Below, in pieces: positions 17,910-27,315 of a DNA stretch of 57,637 nt. The notes below the pieces were generated by a model. That model made no database searches, was not told the origin of the DNA, and saw nothing but the letters and a program-made list of their open reading frames with translations. Origin of the DNA: Akkermansia muciniphila. GTDB lineage: Bacteria > Verrucomicrobiota > Verrucomicrobiia > Limisphaerales > SIBE01. Position 1 is the first letter of the stretch. The number at the start of each line of letters is the position of its first letter. The stretch covers positions 1 through 57,637 of the forward strand of contig CAMAWP010000008.1 of NCBI GenBank assembly GCA_945861765.1, given 5' to 3'. The translations under genes were made by a program, and so were the position numbers.

Positions 17910-19154
17910 CTAAGTCGCGCTGGCATCGTCCGAAGCCATGGCCTTGCCGGCGATCCATCCGGTTGTCCAGGCGGCCTGGAAGTTGAATCCACCAGTGATG
18001 CCATCCATATCGAGCAACTCTCCGGCGAAATACAGCCCTGGACAGATCCGGCTTTCCATCGTTTTGAAATTCACTTCGCTCAACCGCACGCCACCACAGG
18101 TTACGAATTCGTCCTTGTTCACGCTCTTTCCCGTGACCAGGAATTCTGTGCGCATCAACCGCTGTGCGAGATGGTGTTCATCCGACCTGGCAAGCGCGGC
18201 CCACCGCGTCTCTGGTTCGATGCCCGCGCTAAGCACGAGCTGCTCCCAAAGCCGCGCGGGTATCGGTGGCACAGGGGTGTTCACCACCAGACGCGCGGGT
18301 TGGGAACCGCGGCGGACCTTGAACTCTGCTGACAGCGATTCCGTGCTGAGCTGTGGGAGCCAATTGAAATGAATCGGGAATTGGTAATTACGCCGATGCA
18401 ACTCCCGTGCCCCCCACGCCGACACCCGGAGAATGACCGGGCCGCTCAAGCCCCAGTGCGTCACGAGCAACGCTCCCCGTTCGCGCAATTTTGTGCCAGG
18501 CACCGATGCTTCGACCGCGGAAAGTGAAATCCCGGCTAACTCGTGCAACCAGGGCGTCGCGATGTGAAACGTGAACAATGAGGGCACGGGCGTTTCCAAG
18601 GTGTGTCCGAGCGAGACCGCCAATTGGCCCAGCGCGGGTGTGCGGCATCCTCCCGTGGCCAGCAGCAGACGATCGCATGCCGCGGTTTCATCGTTTGAAA
18701 GAGCCAGCTCGAACCCGCCTTCAGGGCGCCGCAGCGCTCGGGTGACATCCCGGCGAGTTAACAATTCCACCCCGGCTGATCTCGCCGCGCCCAGGAGACA
18801 ATCGATAATTGTCTCGGACGAGTCGGTGGTGGGAAACATGCGCCCATCGCTCTCAACCTTGAGCTTCACGCCGCGCGTCTCGAACCACTCGACCGTATCC
18901 CTCGACTGGAAACGTTGGAACGGCGCGATGAGCGCGTGCTCGCCTCGCGGAAACCGGGTGGTCAGCTCGCGGGCATCGAAGCAGGCATGAGTTACGTTGC
19001 ATCGGCCACCTCCCGAGATGCGGACCTTCGAGAGGAACTGCGGCCCTTTCTCGATCAACGTCACTTTGGCGTCGCGGCGGGCTTCAGCGCAGGTGATCGC
19101 CGCGAAAAAGCCGGCTGCTCCACCACCCACCACAATAACACGTCGCGAACTCAT
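17910..19154 (-). CDS. NAD(P)/FAD-dependent oxidoreductase of the HI0933/YhiN (BaiN/RdsA) family
   Basis: A 414-residue flavoprotein of typical family length. The N-terminus holds the dinucleotide-binding motif VVGGGAAGFFAAITCAE with the acidic end VTLIEKG, followed by the family hallmark RISGGGRCNVTH. The C-terminus has the second FAD contact GLYFAGELLDMDGITGGFN and the closing helix AAWTTGWIAGKAMA. Members are poorly characterised reductases; the BaiN assignment in bile acid metabolism concerns gut bacteria and should not be carried over. It is upstream of uup on the same strand. Confidence 0.9.
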   Translation of the reverse strand: MSSRRVIVVGGGAAGFFAAITCAEARRDAKVTLIEKGPQFLSKVRISGGGRCNVTHACFDARELTTRFPRGEHALIAPFQRFQSRDTVEWFETRGVKLKVESDGRMFPTTDSSETIIDCLLGAARSAGVELLTRRDVTRALRRPEGGFELALSNDETAACDRLLLATGGCRTPALGQLAVSLGHTLETPVPSLFTFHIATPWLHELAGISLSAVEASVPGTKLRERGALLVTHWGLSGPVILRVSAWGARELHRRNYQFPIHFNWLPQLSTESLSAEFKVRRGSQPARLVVNTPVPPIPARLWEQLVLSAGIEPETRWAALARSDEHHLAQRLMRTEFLVTGKSVNKDEFVTCGGVRLSEVNFKTMESRICPGLYFAGELLDMDGITGGFNFQAAWTTGWIAGKAMASDDASAT

Positions 19155-19341
19155 TGAAGCAATAGTATCATCAGCAGAAATTCCTGGACGTCACCATACA
19201 CCATGTCGAGAACTTCCTTTCCCTACGTGTCCACCAGGTATCCAACCTGAGATCGGCGACACAAGAATCGCATCCCGCACAGACCACTGACGGTGAGCTC
19301 TATCGCGCCTTGTCATCGCGGAACATGCCTCGCGACGAATG

Positions 19342-19611
19342 TCAGGCTTGTTCGTAATGAGTCCACATACGGAGGATTTTGACGGTGTGTTGAGCCTTAT
19401 AGACCTGATACACAAGACGGTGATGAATGTTGATGCGCCGTGAATAAGCGCCTGCCAAGTCTCCAACAAGTTTCTCGTAGGGAGGAGGGTTCTGGAACGG
19501 GTTCTTGACGATGATATCGAGAAGACGTTGGGCTTGGGATTTGAGATTCGAGGATGCAGTCTTCTTGGCGTCCTTCCGAGCTTGCTTGGTGTAAACGATT
19601 GACCAACTCAC
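19342..19611 (-). CDS. yoeB: YoeB/Txe-type mRNA interferase toxin
   Basis: An 89-residue toxin of the RelE superfamily. It contains YSRRINIHHRLVYQVY and ends VKILRMWTHYEQA, where the conserved arginine, histidine and C-terminal tyrosine of the YoeB active site are expected; the Glu in PPPYEKL matches the catalytic glutamate. YoeB cuts mRNA on the ribosome. The start is GTG, overlapping the antitoxin stop as GTGA, so translation is coupled and toxin is made only after antitoxin. Confidence 0.93.
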   Translation of the reverse strand: MSWSIVYTKQARKDAKKTASSNLKSQAQRLLDIIVKNPFQNPPPYEKLVGDLAGAYSRRINIHHRLVYQVYKAQHTVKILRMWTHYEQA

Positions 19612-19850
19612 CAGCCAGGATTGGTGGAGGTTTTGTCAAGCGGTTCGGCCATGCCTCTGCGGATGGAGTCGCGCATACCTGGAATCGAGATAAGGTAGAG
19701 CGTCTCTTGGATGCTCCGCCAGTCGTCTTCAGACACGAGAATGGCATTGGAACGTTTGCCGGTAATTTTGATGGGCTCGTGAGACTCAGCGGCTTCATCA
19801 AGGAGCTGGTAAAGCTTGGAACGAGCTTGAGTGACGGGAAGTGAAGTCAT
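19608..19850 (-). CDS. yefM: YefM/Phd-family antitoxin
   Basis: Eighty residues from the chosen ATG. It reads MTSLPVTQARSKLYQLLDEA, the DNA-binding Phd/YefM fold, then ESHEPIKITGKRSNAILVSE and WRSIQETLYLIS, with a disordered tail that neutralises the toxin. An upstream ATG at 19901 would add 17 residues without family match. It is first in the pair with yoeB and probably represses its own promoter in the 113-base divergent region shared with the TauE gene; I see no clear operator palindrome there. Confidence 0.92.
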   Translation of the reverse strand: MTSLPVTQARSKLYQLLDEAAESHEPIKITGKRSNAILVSEDDWRSIQETLYLISIPGMRDSIRRGMAEPLDKTSTNPGW

Positions 19851-19963
19851 TCCAAAAGCGTGCGGGAAAGCGTGCGCTTTGTCAAGTGGGAGTGCGCGCA
19901 CCGTGCGGGGCTCAGGTTAAGCTTGTGTCGCACGTTGAGGAAGTTACGCTGCTCGGCCCAACG

Positions 19964-20740
19964 ATGTCGGCAATTGAGCTTTTGGGTTTGACGGCCTCCG
20001 CGGTCGCGGCTGGCGCGATCAACGCGGTGGCAGGCGGCGGCACGCTGCTGACCTTCCCGACGCTGCTATTCTTCAACACGCCGCCGGTGGTTGCGAATGC
20101 CATCAACACGCTCGCGTTAGCGATAGGCACGGCAGGGAGCGTTTACGGCTACCGACGCCATCTCGGCACGGTGAGGCCGTGGCTCTGGCGCTTCATACCC
20201 GTCAGCGTCCTGGGGGGATTGATTGGCAGCGTGCTTCTCACCCACACGAGCGACAAGACATTCTCTAAGTTGGTCCCATTCCTGATTCTGTTTGCAACGA
20301 TACTCTTTCTCGCTCAAGGCATCTTTCGACGCTTTGCTGTACTCGACGACCGGAGTGGCAAGCATGCGGAGCATCACGCGATCTGGGGGGCGATTTTGTT
20401 TCAGTTTGCCGTGGCGATTTATGGCGGCTACTTCGGGGCTGGGATTGGCATCTTGATGCTCGCTTCCCTCGGGTTTGTTGGGCTGAGCAATATTCACGAG
20501 ATGAACGCTCTCAAGACCGTTCTCAGTTCGCTGATTAACCTGGTCGCCGCCGTATGGTTTATTTCGGCCGGGCTAATTCAGTGGTCGAAAGCAGGAGTGA
20601 TGACCTTGGGCGCGATGGCCGGTTACTATTTGGGGTCGCATTACTCGCAGCGCATCCCGCAAAAGAGGGTCCGCCAAATCATCACGATCGTTGGCTTTGT
20701 CATTTCAGCGGCGACATTTTACAAGGAATTTATCCGGTGA
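19964..20740 (+). CDS. TauE/SafE (TSUP) family permease
   Basis: A 258-residue membrane protein with about 8 hydrophobic segments. The family pattern is present in both halves: AGAINAVAGGGTLLTFPTLL early and IYGGYFGAGIGILMLASLG in the second half. TSUP proteins export or import sulfonates, sulfite, sulfolactate or other organic anions; the substrate is unknown here. An earlier in-frame start at 19841 would add 41 residues overlapping the antitoxin 5' end and without hydrophobic character, so 19964 (MSAIELLGLTASAVAAGAIN) is chosen. It is divergent from yefM-yoeB. Confidence 0.9.
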   Translation: MSAIELLGLTASAVAAGAINAVAGGGTLLTFPTLLFFNTPPVVANAINTLALAIGTAGSVYGYRRHLGTVRPWLWRFIPVSVLGGLIGSVLLTHTSDKTFSKLVPFLILFATILFLAQGIFRRFAVLDDRSGKHAEHHAIWGAILFQFAVAIYGGYFGAGIGILMLASLGFVGLSNIHEMNALKTVLSSLINLVAAVWFISAGLIQWSKAGVMTLGAMAGYYLGSHYSQRIPQKRVRQIITIVGFVISAATFYKEFIR

Positions 20741-20876
20741 ACTCCGCCGTGTTTTTGGCGTGCGCGGGTCACAAGAGCCGTTCCAGCTTCCAAGCGAGCT
20801 GCATCGACTGTTGCTCCGAGCTGGGGGGATTGGTGCGTCAAAGACAAAAAATGTTGTATAACTGATTTCATCGATT

Positions 20877-21032
20877 ATGTTTCCACAGTCCAAAATGACT
20901 CCGTTTTATCGCAACACACTGGTTCGACAGAGCTTTGTCTCGGGCATCAGGTTTCAGATGAAAGCGGAGATGGATGAGCTTTGCCTCCTGGTCGAGGCAA
21001 TTTTAAATCAACAAAACCGAAGTATAAATTAG
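20877..21032 (+). CDS. Possible small protein upstream of the rhodanese gene
   Basis: A 51-codon frame beginning MFPQSKMTPFYRNTLVRQSF and ending LNQQNRSIN. It stops one base before the rhodanese ATG, which is the spacing of translationally linked genes. The second half (KAEMDELCLLVEAIL) is a likely amphipathic helix. No family is recognised. It could instead be a leader region that happens to be open. A second internal ATG six codons in is an alternative start. Confidence 0.42.
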   Translation: MFPQSKMTPFYRNTLVRQSFVSGIRFQMKAEMDELCLLVEAILNQQNRSIN

Positions 21033-21033
21033 T

Positions 21034-21420
21034 ATGAAAAAACTCCTCGCACTCCTGACGACCGCTCTGATCGCGGCCACAGTTTACGCCGGCGAATACC
21101 CGGATATCAGCATCAAGGAACTCAGGTCAGCCATCGAAGCCAAGAAAGTGACAGTCATCGATGTTAACGGCACTGATTCCTACCAAAAGCGCCATATCCC
21201 GGGAGCCCTGAACTTTGACACCAACAAAGAGAAGCTCGCGAACGTCCTGCCCAAGGACAAGAAAGCGCTCGTGGTCGCCTACTGCGCTAATCCCCAATGC
21301 AACGCTTACCAAGCTGCCGCCAAAGCAGCTGAGAAGCTCGGTTACACCAACGTGAAGCACCTCTCGGCGGGCATCGCTGGCTGGACGAATGCCGGCGAGA
21401 AGATCGAAAAAGCGAACTAA
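21034..21420 (+). CDS. Exported rhodanese-like domain protein
   Basis: A 128-residue single-domain rhodanese with a signal peptide (MKKLLALLTTALIAATVYA, 1-19), thus probably periplasmic. The domain shows VTVIDVNGTDSYQKRHIPGA and an active-site loop YCANPQCNAYQAA whose first cysteine is at the persulfide position, then the closing segment HLSAGIAGWTNAG. The loop is not the canonical Cys-x4-Arg of thiosulfate sulfurtransferases, so substrate and activity are open. It ends in a strong terminator 20 bases downstream. Confidence 0.9.
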   Translation: MKKLLALLTTALIAATVYAGEYPDISIKELRSAIEAKKVTVIDVNGTDSYQKRHIPGALNFDTNKEKLANVLPKDKKALVVAYCANPQCNAYQAAAKAAEKLGYTNVKHLSAGIAGWTNAGEKIEKAN

Positions 21421-21440
21421 AGAAAACGATCTTTCCAAGC

Positions 21441-21481
21441 ACGGGCGCTTCATGCTGTGACATGGGCGCCCGTTTTGTTTT
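21441..21481 (+). terminator. Rho-independent terminator after the rhodanese gene
   Basis: Stem ACGGGCGC (21441-21448) with GCGCCCGT (21466-21473), 17-base loop, followed by TTTGTTTT on the plus strand. It also separates this gene from the convergent cytochrome gene, whose stop codon lies at its edge. Confidence 0.8.
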
Positions 21482-22728
21482 CACCAACCACTCGGCAAGT
21501 CCGCGACGGTCTCTTTGAGAATGGTGCGGATCGTTCGCTTCTCTGACGACGGCAGATAGGCGTATTCTTCACTAGGCTTTTGCTCGCTCAAGGCTTCTCT
21601 GAGTCGCTGGTAAATCCGCTGCCTCATGGTCGATGGCAAGCCCTCAAATACCGGACTGTAAATCATGTAACTGCACCGGTGTTGGAACAGTCGCGTCCGT
21701 AAATCAAGATCTTTGAGCGACACCCCATTTGCCGCCGGTCGTCGATTGCGGAGAAAGTCGGCTTTGAATGCCGCGTCGCCGTCCAGACCTCCCGTTGGCA
21801 ATGGCACCTCGTCGCCAAAAAGCAGATAACGCGTGAGACTCCGGGCTTGATCATCCAGTTCCTTGGCATGTTCGGCGCTGAGTTGCCCGTGGTCAGCGTG
21901 CAAGGATGTGCGCGCGCGGTAGGAGGCTTCAATCACTCGATTCGCAAAGCCCACTTGATGCTCCAGGACAAGATGGGCAAGCATGTCACTCGTTGCAACG
22001 GGGTAGCGAGCGAAGTCAAACAATTTGCCGGGCTCGATAAGGTTCGTGGCCAAGCCTTGTGGCGAGAGTCGGCCGACGATGTTCCCCCAGTGATTCGTAA
22101 TGGTGTGCTTGCCTGTGACGTACCAACCGCCGAACCGTTGGGCAAAGGGAATGCCATGCCCTGTTTGCTCCTGCCGGAACGCCATGAGGCTTCCGCCGGA
22201 CGGACCCGGCACGACCGATTTCAACACCAGCCCCGGCACATAATGCGTCTCCTCGCCCGAGTGGCAGTTCATGCAACGGTCGGAACGTTCGACGCGCGGC
22301 GGCCGACCGTCTCTCGGAATGTCGAAGATGTAGAAGATGCTCCCGAGCTCGGGATCCAGTGACACGATTTCGATACGCCCCCGCGGAATATAGCCCAAAT
22401 ACAGGTCCTCTGTGAAATAGACTGCTCGTGGGTTCGACGGAGTAATCAACCGCAGTTGCAAACTAGTGGTCGAGAAGACAAGCATCTGCGACGTGGCGGG
22501 AATATCGAGTGCCTTGAGCAGGCTGACGACAAATAACTTCTCGTTCGTATGGTCCAAAACCATCCGCCCCGACTCCAATTCATCCTTCAACTTGGTGAAT
22601 CGATCCTGGGGCGTTCGTCCGCGGTAATTGTGTGGCGGCTGGTCGATCTCATCGTAGGTAGGCTGCCCGAACGCAACGGGTGCGCCCAACATCGCGAGGA
22701 AAATCGACAGCAGCCAGTATCGTGTCAT
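21481..22728 (-). CDS. Exported monohaem cytochrome c-like protein, paralogue 2
   Basis: A 415-residue protein from the chosen start. The signal peptide MTRYWLLSIFLAMLGAPVAF is followed by a mature protein with one haem c motif CMNCH (Cys152, Cys155, His156). Conserved blocks shared with the protein at 10983-12335 include TSQMLVFSTTSLQ, LYLGYIPRG, GGWYVTGKHT, LEHQ and CSYMIYSPVFEGLP in the same order, so the two are paralogues. A longer start at 22794 would place its first codons inside a MITE-like repeat and spoil the signal peptide. The redox role is unknown; no haem-lyase or oxidase gene is adjacent. Confidence 0.85.
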   Translation of the reverse strand: MTRYWLLSIFLAMLGAPVAFGQPTYDEIDQPPHNYRGRTPQDRFTKLKDELESGRMVLDHTNEKLFVVSLLKALDIPATSQMLVFSTTSLQLRLITPSNPRAVYFTEDLYLGYIPRGRIEIVSLDPELGSIFYIFDIPRDGRPPRVERSDRCMNCHSGEETHYVPGLVLKSVVPGPSGGSLMAFRQEQTGHGIPFAQRFGGWYVTGKHTITNHWGNIVGRLSPQGLATNLIEPGKLFDFARYPVATSDMLAHLVLEHQVGFANRVIEASYRARTSLHADHGQLSAEHAKELDDQARSLTRYLLFGDEVPLPTGGLDGDAAFKADFLRNRRPAANGVSLKDLDLRTRLFQHRCSYMIYSPVFEGLPSTMRQRIYQRLREALSEQKPSEEYAYLPSSEKRTIRTILKETVADLPSGW

Positions 22729-23140
22729 GCGCGCAGAATACTCGGTGGTCATGCCAGACAACAAGCAGCAGTTCTCATTTTGGCTTCCGGCCATCTGAAG
22801 TCGGAAGTTCCTGTGCTGAGGTACGTGGTCCCGGCCTCAGCCGAAGGGGCGTCGGCAAGTCCACAGGCGTTCGGATTCTCCCACGCGCCGCCGCCTGAAG
22901 GCGGGACTACATGCGTGCCAAAATGAGAAATGCCAGAGAACAAGTCTCGGTGAGCCTCTGTCAGGGAAATTGGGTTGATGGCAGTGTTCTTGATCTCAAT
23001 TGATGGCGGATGGGACTGCGCTTGCGAGGCGTCATCCGATTTCGATTGCGAGTCAAATTTCACAAATCAGACAGCGCTGTCACGATCGCGGCCACATTTT
23101 TTGCCTTGTTTGCTTTGCTCGAATCCAATACCAAACGCTT
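22729..23140. other. Intergenic region with a MITE-like element
   Basis: About 410 bases between the divergently arranged cytochrome and Gfo/Idh genes. The left 200 bases are mostly the MITE-like element at 22772-22929. The remaining 210 bases have no gene that I can support and should contain the promoter of the oxidoreductase, but no clear boxes are seen. Confidence 0.5.
22772..22929. repeat. MITE-like element, copy 2, with 13-bp terminal inverted repeats
   Basis: A 158-base element bounded by perfect 13-bp inverted repeats TTCTCATTTTGGC (22772-22784) and GCCAAAATGAGAA (22917-22929). The interior holds a long imperfect palindrome in which TACGTGGTCCCGGCCTCAG faces CTGAAGGCGGGACTACATGC. There is no coding capacity for a transposase. 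A degenerate copy is at 13477-13583. Flanking target duplications are not obvious. Confidence 0.7.
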
Positions 23141-24468
23141 ATGAACCATTCTTCCCTTTCCCGTCGCCGTTTTCTCACGGGCATCCTTGCTTCAGCCACC
23201 GCGCCGGCGTTTCTTCGCGCCCAATCGCCCAATAACAAACTCAACATCGCTGTCATCGGCTGCGGTGGGCGCGGCGGATCGAACCTTGGGGGAGTGGGCA
23301 GCGAAAACATCGTGGCCCTCTGTGATGTCAACGAGAGAGCCTTGGATGCTGCGGCGGCCAAGCATCCGAAGGCGAGAAAATACACCGATTTTCGCAAGCT
23401 CTACGAGAACGCGAACGACGTTGACGCCGTCGTTGTGAGCACTTGTGAACAAACACATGCCTTTGCCACGCTGCCGGCGCTCAAACTCCGCAAGCATGTC
23501 TATTGCGAAAAACCGTTGACGCATTCGATCTGGGAAGCGCGTGTCATTCGCGAAGCCACTCGCAAGGCGAAAGTAGCGACACAGATGGGCACGCAAATTC
23601 ACGCCACGTCGAACTACCGTCGTGTTGTCGAACTTGTCCAAAGTGGCGCGATCGGTCCCGTCCGCGAAGCTCACGTCTGGGTTTCTCGCGCTTGGGGTTG
23701 GCAAGGCGAAGAAGCCTCGAAACGCAACAAGGATATAGTCTTTGTCACGGACCGTCCGACCAGTGCGTCGCCGATTCCAGCTCACCTGGATTGGGACCTC
23801 TGGCTAGGCCCTGCGCCGGAAAGGCCGTTCCACGAAGTTTATTTTCCGGGGCCAAAGTGGTATCGGTGGTGGGACTTCGGGAGCGGGACGATGAGTGACT
23901 TGGGCAGCCACTGGAACGACCTTCCATTTTGGGCGCTGAAGCTGGACGCGCCACGCACGATTGTGGCTGACGGTCCGCCGCCGCATCGCGAACTCGCTCC
24001 AGCCAGCATGTCCGCCACTTATGAATACGGCCCGCGTGGTGACATGCCTGCGGTAAAGTTGACTTGGTATCAGGGCGAGCTGAAGCCGAAGATTTGGGAA
24101 GAGCGCGGCATCCCGCGATGGGATAGCGGCGCACTTTTCATTGGGGACCAAGGGATGCTCCTCGCCGATTACGGCAAACACGTTCTGCTCCCGGAGGAAA
24201 AATTCAAAGAGTTTAAGCGCCCGCTCCCGTTGATCCCGGAAAGCATCGGCCATCATCAGGAATGGATTCACGCTTGCAAAACCGGGGCGCCCACGACGTG
24301 CCACTTCGAATACAGCGGCGCGCTCACTGAAGCAAACCATCTGGGCAACGTCGCTTACCGCACCGGCAAGAAGATCGAATGGGATCCAGTCAAACTCGAG
24401 GCAAAAGGCGTCCCTGAAGCCGCGCGCATCATCCGACGCGAATATCGGAAGGGCTGGACGTTGGACGC

Positions 24469-24472
<4 letters not shown>
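23141..24472 (+). CDS. Tat-exported Gfo/Idh/MocA family oxidoreductase
   Basis: A 443-residue NAD(P)-dependent sugar dehydrogenase-like protein from the chosen ATG. The N-terminus is a twin-arginine signal, [20 protein letters not shown], followed by the nucleotide-binding motif [11 protein letters not shown]. The family motif EKP is in [11 protein letters not shown]. It belongs to the group of exported Gfo/Idh proteins that are abundant in Verrucomicrobia and Planctomycetes and act on sugars or sugar derivatives, with substrate unknown. An earlier start at 23000 would put 47 unlikely residues before the Tat signal. The stop codon overlaps the stop codon of the convergent ahcY gene. Confidence 0.93.
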
Positions 24473-25959
<1,487 letters not shown>

Positions 25960-25990
25960 GTGTTAAAAATAGTTTTGATGTTGATCGAGT

Positions 25991-27169
25991 TTATCCGACT
26001 GCTCGTTTGAGGGCGGTGGCTTTGTCAGCCTTTTCCCATGTGATGCTTTCGAGGTCATCGACTTTGCCGAAATGGCCGTAGTTGGTGGTTTTCAAATAAA
26101 TGGGGCGTAGCAGATTCAACTGCTTGATGATAGCGGCCGGTTTGAAGCTGAACACTTCTTGCACCGCTTTCTCGATCGCTTCGTCGCTCACCTTTCCAGT
26201 GCCAAAGGTGTTGACGCAGATGGAAACGGGATCGGGATGACCGATGGCATAAGCAAACTGGATCTCTGCGCTCGTGGCCAGCCCGGCTGCGACGATATTT
26301 TTCGCGACATAACGGCCCATGTAAGCAGCGCTGCGATCGACTTTGGAGGGATCCTTACCGCTGAATGCGCCACCGCCGTGACGTCCCATGCCACCGTAGG
26401 TATCCACAATGATCTTGCGCCCAGTCAAGCCTGTGTCGCCTTGAGGTCCACCCACCACGAACCGGCCGGTCGGATTAATCAAGTATTGAGTCTTCTTATC
26501 GAGCAAGTGTTCAGGCAGGACTTTCTTGATGATCTCCCTAATAATGAAATCTCTAATCGTCTTGTGTTTCACGTCCATGGAATGCTGGGTGGAAACGACG
26601 ACGTTGCTGATGCGGACCGGTTGGTCATCCACGTATTGCACGGAAACCTGGCTCTTGGCATCCGGTCGAAGCCATTTCACTTGGCCGCTTTTCCGAACGC
26701 GGGTAAGTTCACGTCCGAGTTGATGGGCGAACATGATGGGAGCCGGCATCAGTTCCGGCGTTTCATCGCAAGCGTAACCAAACATCAAGCCCTGATCTCC
26801 TGCTCCTTGCTCATCCGTTTCCTTCCCATCCGCTGATCGAGCGTCCACCCCTTGAGCGATATCGGGGCTTTGCGAGGTGATGGCATTCATGATGAGCACC
26901 TTGTCGGCGTGGAAGACATCATCATCGTGAGTGTAGCCGATTTCGCGGATCGCTTGGCGGGCAATGGCGCTAAAATCGAGCTTGGCTTTCGTGGTGATTT
27001 CGCCCCCCACCACCACCAAATTGCATTTGGCGTAGGTCTCACAAGCCACCCGGCTGCGTGGATCTTGCGCCAGACAGGCGTCCAGAACGGCGTCGGAGAT
27101 GGTGTCGCAAACTTTGTCCGGATGACCTTCGCCAACGGACTCGGAAGAAAAGATGTAATTTTTGCTCAT
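25991..27169 (-). CDS. metK: S-adenosylmethionine synthetase
   Basis: Makes SAM from methionine and ATP. 392 residues, usual length. The methionine/ATP motif [20 protein letters not shown] is near the start, [18 protein letters not shown] holds the hexapeptide GAGDQG, and the P-loop-like [19 protein letters not shown] binds phosphate. It is the first gene of the metK-ahcY operon. A promoter overlapping that of the divergent ArsR-methyltransferase gene lies about 40-65 bases upstream (27207-27234), so it is probably controlled by that neighbour. I see no SAM riboswitch in the short leader. Confidence 0.97.
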   Translation of the reverse strand: MSKNYIFSSESVGEGHPDKVCDTISDAVLDACLAQDPRSRVACETYAKCNLVVVGGEITTKAKLDFSAIARQAIREIGYTHDDDVFHADKVLIMNAITSQSPDIAQGVDARSADGKETDEQGAGDQGLMFGYACDETPELMPAPIMFAHQLGRELTRVRKSGQVKWLRPDAKSQVSVQYVDDQPVRISNVVVSTQHSMDVKHKTIRDFIIREIIKKVLPEHLLDKKTQYLINPTGRFVVGGPQGDTGLTGRKIIVDTYGGMGRHGGGAFSGKDPSKVDRSAAYMGRYVAKNIVAAGLATSAEIQFAYAIGHPDPVSICVNTFGTGKVSDEAIEKAVQEVFSFKPAAIIKQLNLLRPIYLKTTNYGHFGKVDDLESITWEKADKATALKRAVG

Positions 27170-27188
27170 GGTAGCTTAAACTCACATA

Positions 27189-27267
27189 TTGACGTATCTG
27201 GATGGGAAGATATATTCGATCTCGATGGCGTCAACTCTAATTATGGAATTATTACTGTGAAAATTCC
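27189..27267. promoter_or_regulatory. Face-to-face promoters on a palindrome between metK and the ArsR-methyltransferase gene
   Basis: TTGACG at 27189-27194 and its inverse CGTCAA at 27229-27234 frame an AT-rich centre GAAGATATATTC. On the plus strand TTGACG, 16 bases, TATATT (27211-27216) is a good sigma-70 promoter for the regulator. On the minus strand TTGACG, then TATATC or TATCTT after 14 or 16 bases, serves metK. The two -10 regions overlap, so polymerase cannot occupy both at once. A second inverted repeat, GGAATT (27245-27250) and AATTCC (27262-27267), lies downstream of the plus-strand start. These are candidate operators. Confidence 0.6.
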
Positions 27268-27315
27268 GAGGGCGGATGACATCAGCGGTAATCCCGAGTT
27301 GGATTTTCTGACGCT

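Noticed and set aside
27170-27315. SAM or SAH riboswitch in front of metK
   Set aside because: The predicted leader is only about 30-40 bases, too short for a SAM-I aptamer, and I see no conserved aptamer core; the fused ArsR regulator offers another control.
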